Source of the DNA: Kitagawia praeruptora
Taxonomy: Eukaryota; Streptophyta; Magnoliopsida; Apiales; Apiaceae
Length of the DNA: 64,000 nucleotides
Assembly (NCBI GenBank): GCA_037693485.1
Contig: CM075346.1
Coordinates: 15,777,501 to 15,841,500 of the forward strand
Direction of reading: 5' to 3'
Under the pieces are notes generated by a model, which had not been told where the DNA came from, did no database searches, and was given only the letters and a program-made list of their open reading frames with translations. Position 1 is the stretch's first letter; each line of letters begins with the position of its first letter. The translations under genes and the position numbers were made by a program. Of this stretch, positions 22,243 to 33,494 are shown piece by piece.

Positions 22243-22984
22243 TCATCGTAAATGTTGTGGCTCCTGGCGCGGCAAGCTCCCGTATTAGTTCATCTTCCAA
22301 ACTGGGAAATTTTCTGCAACATTATCATTGTTGGCAGGGTTGAAAAGTGTTTGAACTGGAATTGCAATATTCTTCCTGCAAATTCCTTTATTATGAAAAT
22401 TGATAATATCTAGCTTATCTTTGTCATAGCAGATATTTCCATGAAATAATTATATAATTTGAGTTACCTTGCAACTTCATCCTTTATCTTATAATTAATG
22501 ACTCTGTTGATACCTTACATAACATGAGTTGTGATAAGGAGGTTTTTGATATTGGATTACCTTATAACTTCACCCTTTAAGTTATATGTTGATATTCTGC
22601 ATATATTCTATATAGCAGATATTTTGTGGAAATGTTATATTGAACTATCTTATAACTTCATCTTTTGCAATATACTAGCACTATGTTCGTCAATGCATGG
22701 CATACAATTTCAAAGATATTTTAGAACTGTTATTATATTGCGGAGGTACAGTATCTTGATCTATCAAGTGTTTTGGCGAAATGATATACATTCATATAAA
22801 TATTTTCAAGCTTGAGAAGTATTGATTTGGTACCTTATAAATGGTTCGTTCCAAAAATCTTGGCTCTCTTACCATCAGTTACCTCTGAGGCTTAAACTTA
22901 TCAAGTGGTTAAAGAAATTATATCCCATACAGAATATTGAACTGTAGGGCGTTGTGATAAAAATGGTATACTTATATGTATATA

Positions 22985-24498
22985 TGTTCGCACTTATTCA
23001 CGCAAGAGAACGTGGTCAACAAGTAATATAGAGTAAATAGGATTCGTTCCCACAGAGACTCAAATTGTTTGTTATGTTCACTTATGCACCAGCTTATGAT
23101 TTACACTCACTGCTAAGACAATCACAATTTTGGTTTTGATTTACTAAAGATTAATTACCAACTAAGCCAATTACGAGAAAATAACTTAACTTTAACTTTA
23201 TAATAAACAAACATGGGATTTCAATTTCATCTACTACTTCATCTAGAATCTTATGCCCTTTAGCCTAGCATGTGACAGAGTTAATTACTGATTAGATGCA
23301 CTAAACTGATACACACCAACTTTCGTTGTGCATATACCATCCTACTGATCATCCACAATTGATAGAAGTCAAGTAGTCACCAAATATGTGTAGTCCCTAT
23401 ATGTCTATAGCAATTGAACACATACCGGTTGAAAATCAAGCACCCATTAAACCACATAGTCGATGCAAGACGGTTAGAATCACATCACAAATTAATACAT
23501 GTTCTTCACATGCAAAAACCTATGCTAGCATGAATTGTTCTAAACCCTAGATCCACTTTCGCATTCACTAGGATTAAACAAACAATTACAAGTGTTCGCG
23601 ACGCACTTATAACGAATAAGCATAAACATACTAGGCAATCAATACATTCAATCACACACCAAGGCATAAAAACACTCAATTACTAGAATCCATAGCAAAA
23701 TCCATTAAAACCCCATGATAACGAATTAGCCCATAATTGACCTAATTGTCATCATGGGTTCTATGGAAAACATAATTCTAAAATAAACAAGTAAAAGTAG
23801 AGAAGAAGAAATAAGGTTTAGAATTAAATCCCCACAATAGAAGAATACAAAAATTCCAAAGATTACTCCTTGCTTGTCACTAGCTTGGAGATGTGTCTTC
23901 CAGTTGTTCTTGGCTACAATGTTGATGATCTTCCTAATAATGATGATATACAATGATAGGTAGTGTTTATATAGGCCCTAGAATACTTTTCCAACAAGAA
24001 AAGACCTAAAAATACAATTTAATTCGAAACAGGATAGAATTTCAGAATTTCCAGCGAGTTCGGGCGCACTCTGCGCGGTATCAGCGCAGTCTGCGCGGTC
24101 TGTTACTGTTCAGAATTATAGAAAACTTCCCAGGCTTCGCGTGGACAGCTTACGGGCCTCAAACGGACTTGTAGAACTCCAGATATGACCAAAACAGTGA
24201 AGACTGCGCAACCATCCGAATTTTACACAATTTGCTCCTTTCTCCTCCGTTTCTTTCGCATTAGCTAACATCTTTAATACCATGACACATGTAACTCCTT
24301 GGTAGCATAACACAAGTGTACCATCTTCATTCCAATACTTAATTCCGCTCTAATATCGATTAGAAACACCAACACTAACCGATAGCTACAACCCTGCACA
24401 ACTACACAAAACACATAAAAAATACAACAAACTTGAGACCAAGTCAATCAATTTAAGTCGATATGGAACGCTCCAAGTGGATAAAAATCCACTTATCA
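22985..24498 (-). repeat. 3' LTR of Athila-like element A
   Basis: Direct repeat of 27629-29142, TGTTCG...TTATCA on the plus strand (TGATAAGTGG...CGAACA in element sense). A TATATAAAC word lies at 23964-23972 (minus). Confidence 0.93.
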
Positions 24499-24514
24499 CA
24501 CCCCCAAACTTAAA
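24499..24514 (-). other. Polypurine tract of element A
   Basis: In element sense TTAAGTTTGGGGGTG directly abuts the LTR start TGATAAG. The same tract borders the 3' LTRs of elements B (36408-36422) and C (46778-46791). Confidence 0.85.
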
Positions 24515-26079
24515 CCGATGCTTGTCCTCAAGCATAAACAGCTACACTATCTAATTAGTACCACTTCCGTAGGTGATCACGGTTGCATTTGGCATATGCA
24601 ACAAGCCCTTTAAACCCCTAGGCAGCCCTAGTGGACGAGTAAGGTCTCGCGAGGGCCTATAGCGAATGTACCCACAAAATCCAATGCAATGCAATGCATG
24701 AATGCAACTACTATGAAAATGCAAGATCCCCTTCAAACTCACCAAAACCAACTAACAAGTAAATATCTCAATGAACGTAACAAATCCAAGTAGAGCTCGA
24801 CTAAGTCCCCGTATACTAACAATACATGAACAGAAACGTGCGTGTGTGCAATGCTCATCAGAAATACCCCCAGAACTAGGTCAAAAATCATACATGCTTT
24901 CCGTCAAGACAATCACAGGTTTATAACTAGAATAGACTGTAGACACTCCATAACCTAGGAACACCTCCACCCTTATCCAAGGTAGACAGAAACTCATGCT
25001 TTATTACTATACTACGACACTACATATACAATACGCATGCTTATTTAACCGTGCAATGAATGAGACCCCAAAAGGCTTATACAATAATACCCATGTAGCG
25101 AGTGTTGGGTCAGTGGATCCCAGACTAAAAAGCCTTAGGTCACTAGGACTAAGTCCCCTCAGACTTAATTACTCGAGTATTAAAGAGCTCACTCTGGTTA
25201 ATTTTGCATTTAAATTATTTATATGACTCTTTTTTTTCTTTTTTTTTCTTTTATATCTTTTTTTTCTTTTTTTATTTTGTTTTTTTCGCAATCTGGAATG
25301 AGCCTTTCTCATTTCCAACCCTAGACTACTCATATAAATATGAGCTGGCTACTAGCCATTTGACACCTAGCCATTAATGACAATTATTAACAACTAGTAT
25401 GAAATTCCTGTTTTCCCCCAAACTTAGACGTTAATGTTCCTACGCTATAAAGGGAATAACGAAAATTCTAAATATAAACAAGTGATTAAATCTCAAAACA
25501 TCCCACAGGCATGACCCTAACCTAGCCCAACAGCACCCCAATGAGACTGTGTAATAAATTTTGTTCCCGTAACATGCAAGTCAATTTTATAGAAACTATA
25601 AATCAGCCCTCTACTCATCATCATCACACCCAAATCAACATCCACCTATCAATCAGAATCAGCTCGTCCTAAGGGATCATGAAATATGCATGCCATGAAA
25701 ATGCAACTAAATGAAAACTCACATGGTATACGAAAATAAAACAAAATGTCCTATATGAACAAACATAGATAATACGAACATAACAATCATGCATGAACTA
25801 TCACTACTATGCAACATGATATCCTATATGACCACAAAATACAACATTACATACAACTACTATCCCCCAAATCACCCCCAAACTTAAAATATTCAATGCC
25901 CTCATTGAAGGTAAAATTAAAGGGTACAAGTGATACTCCCCTAGTCGTCGGCATCGTCACCCTCCTCGGGTGGTGTGTCTGGTGGTGGATAGATGTGATG
26001 TGCTCCTGCGCAACTGTTGTTTTATTCGAAAGCAAAAAATCATGGGTTGCCTCCCACGAAGCGCCTTTCTTTAACGTCT
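24515..26079 (-). other. 3' non-coding part of element A
   Basis: About 1.56 kb without a supported gene. It has a T-rich tract at 25228-25288 (purine-rich in element sense), matching the A/G-rich tract of element B at 35536-35615. A block at 26039-26070 corresponds to AAGCGCTT...GGGAGGCAACCCA, a motif I know from Athila elements just after the coding part. Confidence 0.65.
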
Positions 26080-27519
26080 TTAGCTAGACTTGGCCACCAT
26101 TTTCATCTTAAAAATTTTCTGCACCGCATCTCTATAAGGCCATTTAATGATCTTTTCTGGAGCGACATCTTCAACAACAAGCTTTACCCGTATTCGCTCC
26201 TCACAAAATCTCTTAACAACATTCTCCCGCCTACCTGAAAAGTTAGCAGCAATAACAATAGCAAGCAAAGGAGATGAATTACAAGAAGCATACCCCAGGT
26301 GAACTAGCAATGTTTTGAGCTCGAGTTCGGGTGCTCCTTCAATTGATGGCTTAAGGCGCACCTGAGAATTCCAGAGATCTTCCACTCCAAGCAACTTATG
26401 TGGAATACGTAGCCCCATTAACCAAGGCACTGTAATCCTCAGTTGGCCATGCTTTGCCTTCTCCTTCTCCATGTCATACTTTTTACTTTGCCCTGCATCA
26501 ACCAATTTCAAGCTAAAACACTCCTCATCCTCCGCCGGCAAATTCATGGCTAGAGTTTGCTTCTGAAGCCTTTGTGGATATGGAGGAGGAAAATCGATTT
26601 GGACGATCTCTGTAGTCTTCTCCGGAGTAGATTCGTCAACAAGAGTGATGCTCTTTTCCTCTTCGACCTCCAGCTGGTCGAAGTCAGATTGCAACGGAGC
26701 GGCATTCAACAACTGAACATGCTCTTCTATTTCATCATCTTCCACACTGAGACACTCTTCATCCTTCGAAGGAATTAGCATAGCCGCTTGAGCCTTGGAA
26801 TTTTCTTGATCTTGGGCTGATTCTTCAAAATTTTGAGATTGCAAAGGAAGTGGTTGCGGCTGATTATTCAGAATCGAATTTTCTGGACATTCTGAATTTT
26901 CTGATTGGTTTGCCTCCGGCTCTACTTCCTTATCAACTTCATGTTCTGCTTCTTCCCCATCTCTGACCTCAGAATCTCCTTCCTGAACTTCGATCATGGT
27001 CTCACCCGTGGCTAAGAAAGGCCAGTCAAGACTGATAGGAAGGTTCTTGTCCTCCTCCTCTACAGCTAGGCCTTCTGTGTCACTTGCAATATGATTCAAT
27101 GTTTGTAATGCATTTGCAATTTGACCAATCTGATCTCCTATTCTCTGGAGAGACAATGCATTGCTTTTAGCCATCAACCTCAAATCTTCTAATTCAGCTT
27201 CTTCAGTCGACTGTTGGATAGACCAAGTCTGAAATTGCTGCTGCTGAAATTCAGGAGGTTGAAAGTGTTGATGCACTGGGGCATACTGATGCTGAAATTG
27301 TTGCCCCTGTTGCTGCTGAATTCCCCCTGGATTGTATAGCTCATCTTCAAACTGCTGATTTTGGAGCGGGTAGGATGGATATTGGGATTGCTCCATACCA
27401 CTCTGATTGTAGTCCCAGCTGAAATTTGGCCGGTTTCTGTTATACTCACATTGATGAGTGTAATGTCCACCTGCACACAGCTCACAAACAATTACGAATT
27501 CCTGCTCCCAATAATCCAT
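26080..27519 (-). CDS. Gag zinc-knuckle/protease-tail fusion ORF of element A
   Basis: An intact 479-codon frame from the ATG at 27519. Near the N-terminus is a zinc knuckle CELCAGGHYTHQC (CX2CX3HX4C, one residue shorter than canonical). Then comes a Gln/Pro-rich region (~45-110), a helical stretch (ELEDLRLMAKSNALSLQRIG, ~115-150), a piece resembling the end of Athila protease (WPFLATGETMIEVQEG, ~167), and a long acidic region. PPPYPQRL (~313) is the proline-rich linker normally placed before the protease, so the order is rearranged. The protease active-site region, reverse transcriptase and integrase are missing. The last ~150 residues are not recognised. An intact frame of this length in a non-autonomous element suggests recent or continuing selection, or simply youth. 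Confidence 0.7.
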   Translation of the reverse strand: MDYWEQEFVIVCELCAGGHYTHQCEYNRNRPNFSWDYNQSGMEQSQYPSYPLQNQQFEDELYNPGGIQQQQGQQFQHQYAPVHQHFQPPEFQQQQFQTWSIQQSTEEAELEDLRLMAKSNALSLQRIGDQIGQIANALQTLNHIASDTEGLAVEEEDKNLPISLDWPFLATGETMIEVQEGDSEVRDGEEAEHEVDKEVEPEANQSENSECPENSILNNQPQPLPLQSQNFEESAQDQENSKAQAAMLIPSKDEECLSVEDDEIEEHVQLLNAAPLQSDFDQLEVEEEKSITLVDESTPEKTTEIVQIDFPPPYPQRLQKQTLAMNLPAEDEECFSLKLVDAGQSKKYDMEKEKAKHGQLRITVPWLMGLRIPHKLLGVEDLWNSQVRLKPSIEGAPELELKTLLVHLGYASCNSSPLLAIVIAANFSGRRENVVKRFCEERIRVKLVVEDVAPEKIIKWPYRDAVQKIFKMKMVAKSS

Positions 27520-27604
27520 CAAATAAAAAGAAAAAAAACGTCTGAGTCAGTGAATTTAACCCAAATTGATGACAAGATCATAAACTAACAAACAATGAAC
27601 CGAG

Positions 27605-27628
27605 TCCCCGGCAGCGGCGCCAAAAACT
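27605..27628 (-). other. Primer-binding site of element A
   Basis: In element sense, right after the LTR, AGTTT then TTGGCGCCGCTGCCGGGGA. TGGCGCCGTTGCCGGGG-like sites are the mark of the Athila group, usually attributed to tRNA-Asp. Element B has the identical site; C has a mutated one. Confidence 0.85.
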
Positions 27629-29142
27629 TGTTCGCACTTATTCACGCAAGAGAACGTGGTCAACAAGTAATATAGAGTAAATAGGATTCGTTCCCACAGA
27701 GACTCAAATTGTTTGTTATGTTCACTTATGCACCAGCTTATGATTTACACTCACTGCTAAGACAATCACAATTTTGGTTTTGATTTACTAAAGATTAATT
27801 ACCAACTAAGCCAATTACGAGAAAATAACTTAACTTTAACTTTATAATAAACAAACATGGGATTTCAATTTCATCTACTACTTCATCTAGAATCTTATGC
27901 CCTTTAGCCTAGCATGTGACAGAGTTAATTACTGATTAGATGCACTAAACTGATACACACCAACTTTCGTTGTGCATATACCATCCTACTGATCATCCAC
28001 AATTGATAGAAGTCAAGTAGTCACCAAATATGTGTAGTCCCTATATGTCTATAGCAATTGAACACATACCGGTTGAAAATCAAGCACCCATTAAACCACA
28101 TAGTCGATGCAAGACGGTTAGAATCACATCACAAATTAATACATGTTCTTCACATGCAAAAACCTATGCTAGCATGAATTGTTCTAAACCCTAGATCCAC
28201 TTTCGCATTCACTAGGATTAAACAAACAATTACAAGTGTTCGCGACGCACTTATAACGAATAAGCATAAACATACTAGGCAATCAATACATTCAATCACA
28301 CACCAAGGCATAAAAACACTCAATTACTAGAATCCATAGCAAAATCCATTAAAACCCCATGATAACGAATTAGCCCATAATTGACCTAATTGTCATCATG
28401 GGTTCTATGGAAAACATAATTCTAAAATAAACAAGTAAAAGTAGAGAAGAAGAAATAAGGTTTAGAATTAAATCCCCACAATAGAAGAATACAAAAATTC
28501 CAAAGATTACTCCTTGCTTGTCACTAGCTTGGAGATGTGTCTTCCAATTGTTCTTGGCTACAATGTTGATGATCTTCCTAATAATGATGATATACAATGA
28601 TAGGTAGTGTTTATATAGGCCCTAGAATACTTTTCCAACAAGAAAAGACCTAAAAATACAATTTAATTCGAAACAGGATAGAATTTCAGAATTTCCAGCG
28701 AGTTCGGGCGCACTCTGCGCGGTATCAGCGCAGTCTGCGCGGTCTGTTACTGTTCAGAATTATAGAAAACTTCCCAGGCTTCGCGTGGACAGCTTACGGG
28801 CCTCAAACGGACTTGTAGAACTCCAGATATGACCAAAACAGTGAAGACTGCGCAACCATCCGAATTTTACACAATTTGCTCCTTTCTCCTCCGTTTCTTT
28901 CGCATTAGCTAACATCTTTAATACCATGACACATGTAACTCCTTGGTAGCATAACACAAGTGTACCATCTTCATTCCAATACTTAATTCCGCTCTAATAT
29001 CGATTAGAAACACCAACACTAACCGATAGCTACAACCCTGCACAACTACACAAAACACATAAAAAATACAACAAACTTGAGACCAAGTCAATCAATTTAA
29101 GTCGATATGGAACGCTCCAAGTGGATAAAAATCCACTTATCA
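27629..29142 (-). repeat. 5' LTR of Athila-like element A (promoter copy)
   Basis: A 1514 bp LTR with TATATAAAC on the minus strand at 28609-28617. About 190 bp upstream of it in element sense (28799-28839) is a block shared with elements B and C, beside a GCGC-rich patch (about 28700-28745). Confidence 0.93.
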
Positions 29143-29147
29143 ATATA

Positions 29148-29972
29148 CTTTCAGACTTGTGGAAGACTAAAAAGGGGATCTTTTTATAGTTTGGTTTCTA
29201 TTTGATGAAAACACTTGTAGTAGTAGTATATTGAACTGTATATTTTGAAGAGTTTTTATTAAAGGATATTGAGACTACAACTTATACCATTTTGCTAAGG
29301 TATGAAGCTTACTATGGTTAGCATAATCCCGGTTGTTCATTTGACGCTATTTCAAATGTTATACTTTCCTTAATGAAATTCCATAGTTAAATGTCTCAGA
29401 AATGATATTAAATATTGTTAGATATTGAATACCCTTGTGTGTATTGATATATATATATATATATATATATATTGTGAAGTTCTATTATTACCTTGCTGAG
29501 CAATTCTTTCGCTCATTCTTGCTTGTTTCAATTATTAACCTTTTAGAGGAAGATAGTTGGTTGAGGCTTATCTGCATGGCTCAGAAGAAGCAGGCAGTAC
29601 GCCCATATGAAGATGATATGATCCAGAAAAGTTATAGCTGGAATAAGTTATATGTAAGTATATTGATGTGTAATATATATTACTTTGTACTGAATAGTAC
29701 TAGTTGCTGGTGTACTTCCCAACGAAGCTATACTAGTAGTATAAGATTTGTAAGACATAGTGCGATGTAATAGAATGGATGCAATGAAGATGTAAATATT
29801 TTAGTCCTTGTTTCTAGCCCTATGACCTAAAAGATGCTTGGTGGTTGGGGTCGCAGAGTTATATTTCAGTTTTAATGATTTCAGATGGTTTAATGTTGTT
29901 AAATAGGTGATTTGACATTGAGGATTTCCGCGTAGTTACCAAATCCTTGACCCCGGATTTGGGGGTGTTACA
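29148..29972 (+). repeat. Last part of the giant Tekay-like LTR
   Basis: This continues the LTR after element A. It holds a (TA)n run at about 29449-29472, a TTGCTGAGC...GCTCA stem near 29492-29514, and the terminal CCCCGGATTTGGGGGTGTTACA region. The 111-codon frame beginning in the TA repeat is not supported as a gene. Confidence 0.6.
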
Positions 29973-29999
29973 GTAAAGCCTTGCTATCACATTTTGTTG

Positions 30000-30085
30000 G
30001 GGTAAAATAGTTAATTGGTCATTGAAGTTACTAATAACTTGCAAGTAGGTCACGAAGTTAAAAAAGCTTTCAGTGAACTAATAAA
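30000..30085 (+). repeat. Left terminal inverted repeat of the MULE-like element
   Basis: Pairs with 38203-38288. Shared words include TTAATTGGTCA, ACTTGCAAGTAGGTCAC and GAAGTTAAAAAA. A second, related repeat of the ACTTGCAAGTAGGTCACTGAA type lies at about 30142-30165. Confidence 0.85.
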
Positions 30086-30699
30086 GTACTTAAAAACTTG
30101 AACATTGGAAAGATGACGTAGATGCTGACATGGCACAATGAAACTTGCAAGTAGGTCACTGAACTTGATAACAATTTCCAATTAGGTCATTAGCCAAATT
30201 TAATTTTAACTGATTAAATTTTAAAAAAAATTCCGAATAATTTTGTTTTCAATAAATTTTAAAATTATGCATACCAATTCAATACATATGCTTATGAATA
30301 AATACAAGTGAACAAAAAGATAACAATTTTTTTTCGATAATGATAAAAGGTAAAAAATTCGAATGTTTACATTTTTTCCAAATAATTACACTTTAATTAA
30401 ATGTAATTTTTATATACCACTTTAACCCATATGCTTATGAATCGATACAATTGAACAAATATTTAGATATCCCTTTTCTCCATTTATTTAAATTTATAAT
30501 TTAATTAAATTTATAATTGAACATATCCATTTATTTTATATGCTAGTAAATCGGTAAAAATAAACAAATATTTAAAAAAATATCAAGTTTCCGATCCATC
30601 TTTTTCGATATTAATATGTGATACCAAAAGTGTAATTTTTTTGAATATTAATTTTTTTTTGCCAAATTTAAAGTGATTTCATAAATACTTTGAAGGCGA

Positions 30700-30960
30700 C
30701 TCAATCGGGACAAACCCCCAACTGATCATGCAACCAGGTTGAAAAACAAAAAACGAGCTAAAAAATTAGCCATCTTGTTTCCGGATTGCTTAACTAACTA
30801 AATACAAATTACTGAAAATTAAAAATGAAGATAATGGTTTCTCGAGCAATCCAGTCTGCATCACCCCTGAAAACAGTAGCTTCACAATTGACCCTCACAT
30901 TAATTCCATGGATAGTGCAATGTTCAGAAGATGTTATGAACATATTTTTGTGAGATGTGA
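30700..30960 (-). pseudogene. Fragment resembling a plant RNase H-like (RVT_3) domain, possibly captured
   Basis: On the minus strand a frame reads VNCEATVFRGDADWIARE and, after a frame break, VKQSGNKMANFLARFLFF. The second part resembles the conserved end of the plant RNase H-like domain (R-x-A-N-x-V-A-H-x-L-A-R) found in LINE-type polyproteins and in host genes. It sits inside the MULE-like element, so capture is possible. The match is short and the call is tentative. Confidence 0.3.
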
Positions 30961-30974
30961 GCACATGCGATTTC

Positions 30975-31750
30975 CCTATTTCAGTGGACTAGTCGAGTGT
31001 TTGTTTTTAGTAAAATTTATGTGGGGGGAAAATAGGGTGTTGTGTATGAATTATTATGGTACTTACTAGCTTTTGACACTTCACCTGTTTTGGCTTATTT
31101 GACATACCTTGTCTCTAGCCCCGTTACAACCCAAATAAAGACCTTTTGATTATCGTCATTGATGTATGTTGTGTTAAAAGTTAGATTGATACCAAATGTC
31201 AAGCATGCTTATGATTTTGTTGGACTTGAGTGATACACTTACCCTTGTTCTTGAGTGAATATTCTTTTATGAGTGGATTGTGAGTGTTTGCTTGTTTTGG
31301 CGTATGAGATCCCGAGTTTTGTCTCAAAGATGTACTCTTGTAGGCTTAGCATGGTTACTAACTTATTCTTACATTTGACATGGACTTGTGAGAACTTATG
31401 CATGTTCATTGAGTAGACTATGTGAATACTTGTACTTTCGACCCCAAGACATTACGTATTTACTTTGATTCTTAAGTTGATATGGCATGAAAGGATTTGA
31501 AGGTATGGTAGGATATTAATTGCATTTTCATATTAGTTGCATTCATGCATTGCATTGCATTGGATTTTGTGGGTACATTCGCTATAGGCCCTGACGAGAC
31601 CTTACTCGTCCACTAGAGCTGCCTAGAGGTTTAAAGGGCTTGTTGCATATGCCAAATACAACCGTGATCACCTACGGAAGTGGTACTAATTAGTTAGTTA
31701 GTTGTAATTGTTTATGCTTGAGGACAAGCATCGGTTTAAGTTTGGGGGTG
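30975..31750 (+). repeat. Extra truncated copy of element B's 3' internal region
   Basis: This stretch is about 99% identical to 35647-36422, the non-coding part just before the 3' LTR of element B, including the polypurine tract AAGTTTGGGGGTG that abuts the LTR. Thus the 5' LTR of B is preceded by 3'-internal sequence instead of flanking host DNA. This is what remains after a tandem element (internal-LTR-internal-LTR) loses its left part. I count about ten substitutions between the copies. Confidence 0.85.
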
Positions 31751-33340
31751 TGATAAGTGGATTTATATCCACTTGGATCGCTTCAATTCGGCTTAAATTG
31801 ATTGTCTTGGACTCAAGTTTGTTGTAGTTTTGATGTGTTTTGTGTAAGTGTGTAGGTTTGGAAGAATGTTGCTTAAGATCGTTGTTTCCGTCACTTTTGG
31901 AGTTGAATTCGAGCTTAATAATGAAGAATGGAGTCTTGTTGTGGTTCACCATGAGGATTCCAAGCATAGAGGATTGAAAACGGAAGAGAACGCAAAAAGA
32001 ACGGGCGCAAAAGGAGTTAAAACGAAGAAAATCAGCCAAAATCAGCTCCCGGCAGCAAAAATCAGCTCCCGGCAGCCACCATCGGCGCATCAGGCGCCCA
32101 ATCCGAGGCTCCTGCGCCATGAACAGTAACGTCAGCGCAGTCAGCGCGCGTAAAAATTCTGTCAGATTTCGGATTTTTGTTTTGGCCATATCTTGAGTTC
32201 TACAACTCCGTTTGAGGCCCGTAAGCAGTCCATGCGAAGATAACGAGATTTTCTATCATTCTAAAGTGGTCCAGAGGCCCAATTGCAGCTGGAACGTTCT
32301 AGAATTAATGAAGGAAAGACAGCTGCGAATTTCCCTTTAAATCAGCATCAGTTTAGGAAACGTACTTCTATTATAATTCTGATTTGGTATTTTCTTGTTG
32401 GGCAAGATGTCTAGAGCCTATATAAACACATCAAACTCTTGTAAAATTAGATAATCATCATTAGGAAAAAACCATTACATATCAATTACTTAGGTTTATT
32501 TGTATCTTTTCATACTTTGTTTTTATCATGGTTTCATCAGATCCCATGATGACGAGCGGTTCGATTATGAACTAATCGTTGTCATGGGATTCTAACGGAT
32601 TTATTTATGGAGTTTAGTATCTTGATGCTTTAAAGATCTGTGTGTGGTGTATAATTGATATCCTCGTATGGTTGTGCTTTATGAATTTAGATGCGTAGCT
32701 AACATCTAATTTGTTAATCTCTTGTGAAGCGAGAGTGGATCTTGAGATTTAGAACTTGCCATGCTAGCATAGGATAGGTTGATGTTTTAACATCATGATT
32801 TGTGGCGTAAATAGAGATATTATGCTACCCTATGTGATCTATGTGGATAACTTGTTCTTCAACCGTTATGTTTTCAAATTCTATAGAGATATAGGGTCTA
32901 AGCATAATTGGTGTCTATTCATCTTCTATCTCTTTTGTGGATGTATGTTTAGTTTGGTATTCGTATACTGAGAAGTAGCGTGTACTTGTTTCGTGTTGTC
33001 CGATCAGATATCATAACCATTGCATATAGTGATTAAAGGCATCACATCTAAGCAAAGTATTTAATGAAGTTAGGATTCCATGGTTTATCTTGCAGAAGTA
33101 ATTAGATTTCAATTCTTGTTAGTTAATTAATTTGTAGTTTTGTTAATTTGCTTCTTAGTTTAATTTAGTTAGTTAAAACCTTAATTTATTAATTGTCTTA
33201 GCAGTGAATTAAGATCATACACTGTTGCATAGGTGCGTTTACTGAATTAAAACCATAACCAGATCCCTGTGGGAACGAATTTGGACTTAACCTTATATAT
33301 TACTTGTGACCACGTGCGCTTGCGTGATTTAGTGTAAACA
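31751..33340 (+). repeat. 5' LTR of Athila-like element B
   Basis: Has TATATAAACA at about 32419-32428. Upstream of it is the block shared with A and C (32180-32220) and a patch of GCGC words (32083-32151). Antisense frames of 163 codons over this LTR and its partner at 36370-36861 are accidental. Confidence 0.9.
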
Positions 33341-33364
33341 AGTTTTTGGCGCCGCTGCCGGGGA
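33341..33364 (+). other. Primer-binding site of element B
   Basis: AGTTTTTGGCGCCGCTGCC then GGGGATC follows the 5' LTR directly. It is identical in its core to that of element A. Confidence 0.85.
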
Positions 33365-33494
33365 TCATCGGTGTTTTATTTTTGGTTTATGTGCTTGTCA
33401 ATAGTGGTCGTTAGCGTTCACTGACTCGGATTTCTTACTTAGTTAGTTTGTTTGTAGTGTTTCAGGTACTTGTCAGAGAGTGTGGGCGTTAAAG

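Larger units (their letters stand above)
17437..22984 (+). repeat. Main body of the giant Tekay-like LTR
   Basis: AT-rich sequence with no convincing gene. It holds a (GT)n run (about 17965-17984), a GC-rich GGTGG/CCACC patch (about 18100-18130), an (AG)n run (18159-18190), a three-unit tandem array (18838-19010) and an AT-rich palindrome array (21286-21635). The purine-rich patch at 17880-18190 follows a GCCCATTAGG word and looks like a transcribed leader. The frames of 160 and 165 codons over the microsatellites, one on each strand, are low-complexity and not genes. Confidence 0.55.
22985..29142 (-). mobile_element. Non-autonomous Athila-like Gypsy element A (very young)
   Basis: A 6158 bp element flanked by ATATA (22980-22984 and 29143-29147). 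Two 1514 bp LTRs start TGTTCGCAC and end CCACTTATCA on the plus strand. By eye they differ at one base only (G at 23903, A at 28547), so the insertion is very recent. The primer site is of the Athila type, the polypurine tract follows the Athila pattern, and there is one ORF with a zinc knuckle and a protease tail. Reverse transcriptase and integrase are absent. It must be mobilised by proteins from another element. Confidence 0.9.
2627..29972 (+). mobile_element. Giant Tekay-like LTR, probably solo, carrying two younger retrotransposons
   Basis: The insertion starts TGTAATAACCCGG at 2627 and ends GGGGGTGTTACA at 29972, a TG...CA pair with a short inverted terminal repeat. It is flanked by an exact 5 bp duplication GTAAA (2622-2626 and 29973-29977). 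Removing the two inserted retrotransposons leaves about 6.6 kb: 2627-2896, 17437-22984 and 29148-29972. I find no second copy of either end inside, no primer site and no gag or pol, so a solo LTR is the simplest reading. A large LTR derivative with an unrecognised interior is the alternative. Near its end a TTGCTGAGC...GCTCA stem (about 29492-29514) resembles the one I know from Tekay/Del-type LTRs. Orientation plus is inferred from that stem. Confidence 0.65.

Noticed and set aside
31698..32189. 163-codon minus-strand frame, repeated at 36370-36861
   Set aside because: It crosses the LTR edge of element B antisense to transcription, and is kept only because the two LTRs are near-identical.
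30975..33340. A 2366 bp LTR for element B
   Set aside because: The polypurine tract and the TGATAAGTGG start inside the repeat, shared with elements A and C, place the LTR start at 31751; the first 776 bp are internal sequence.
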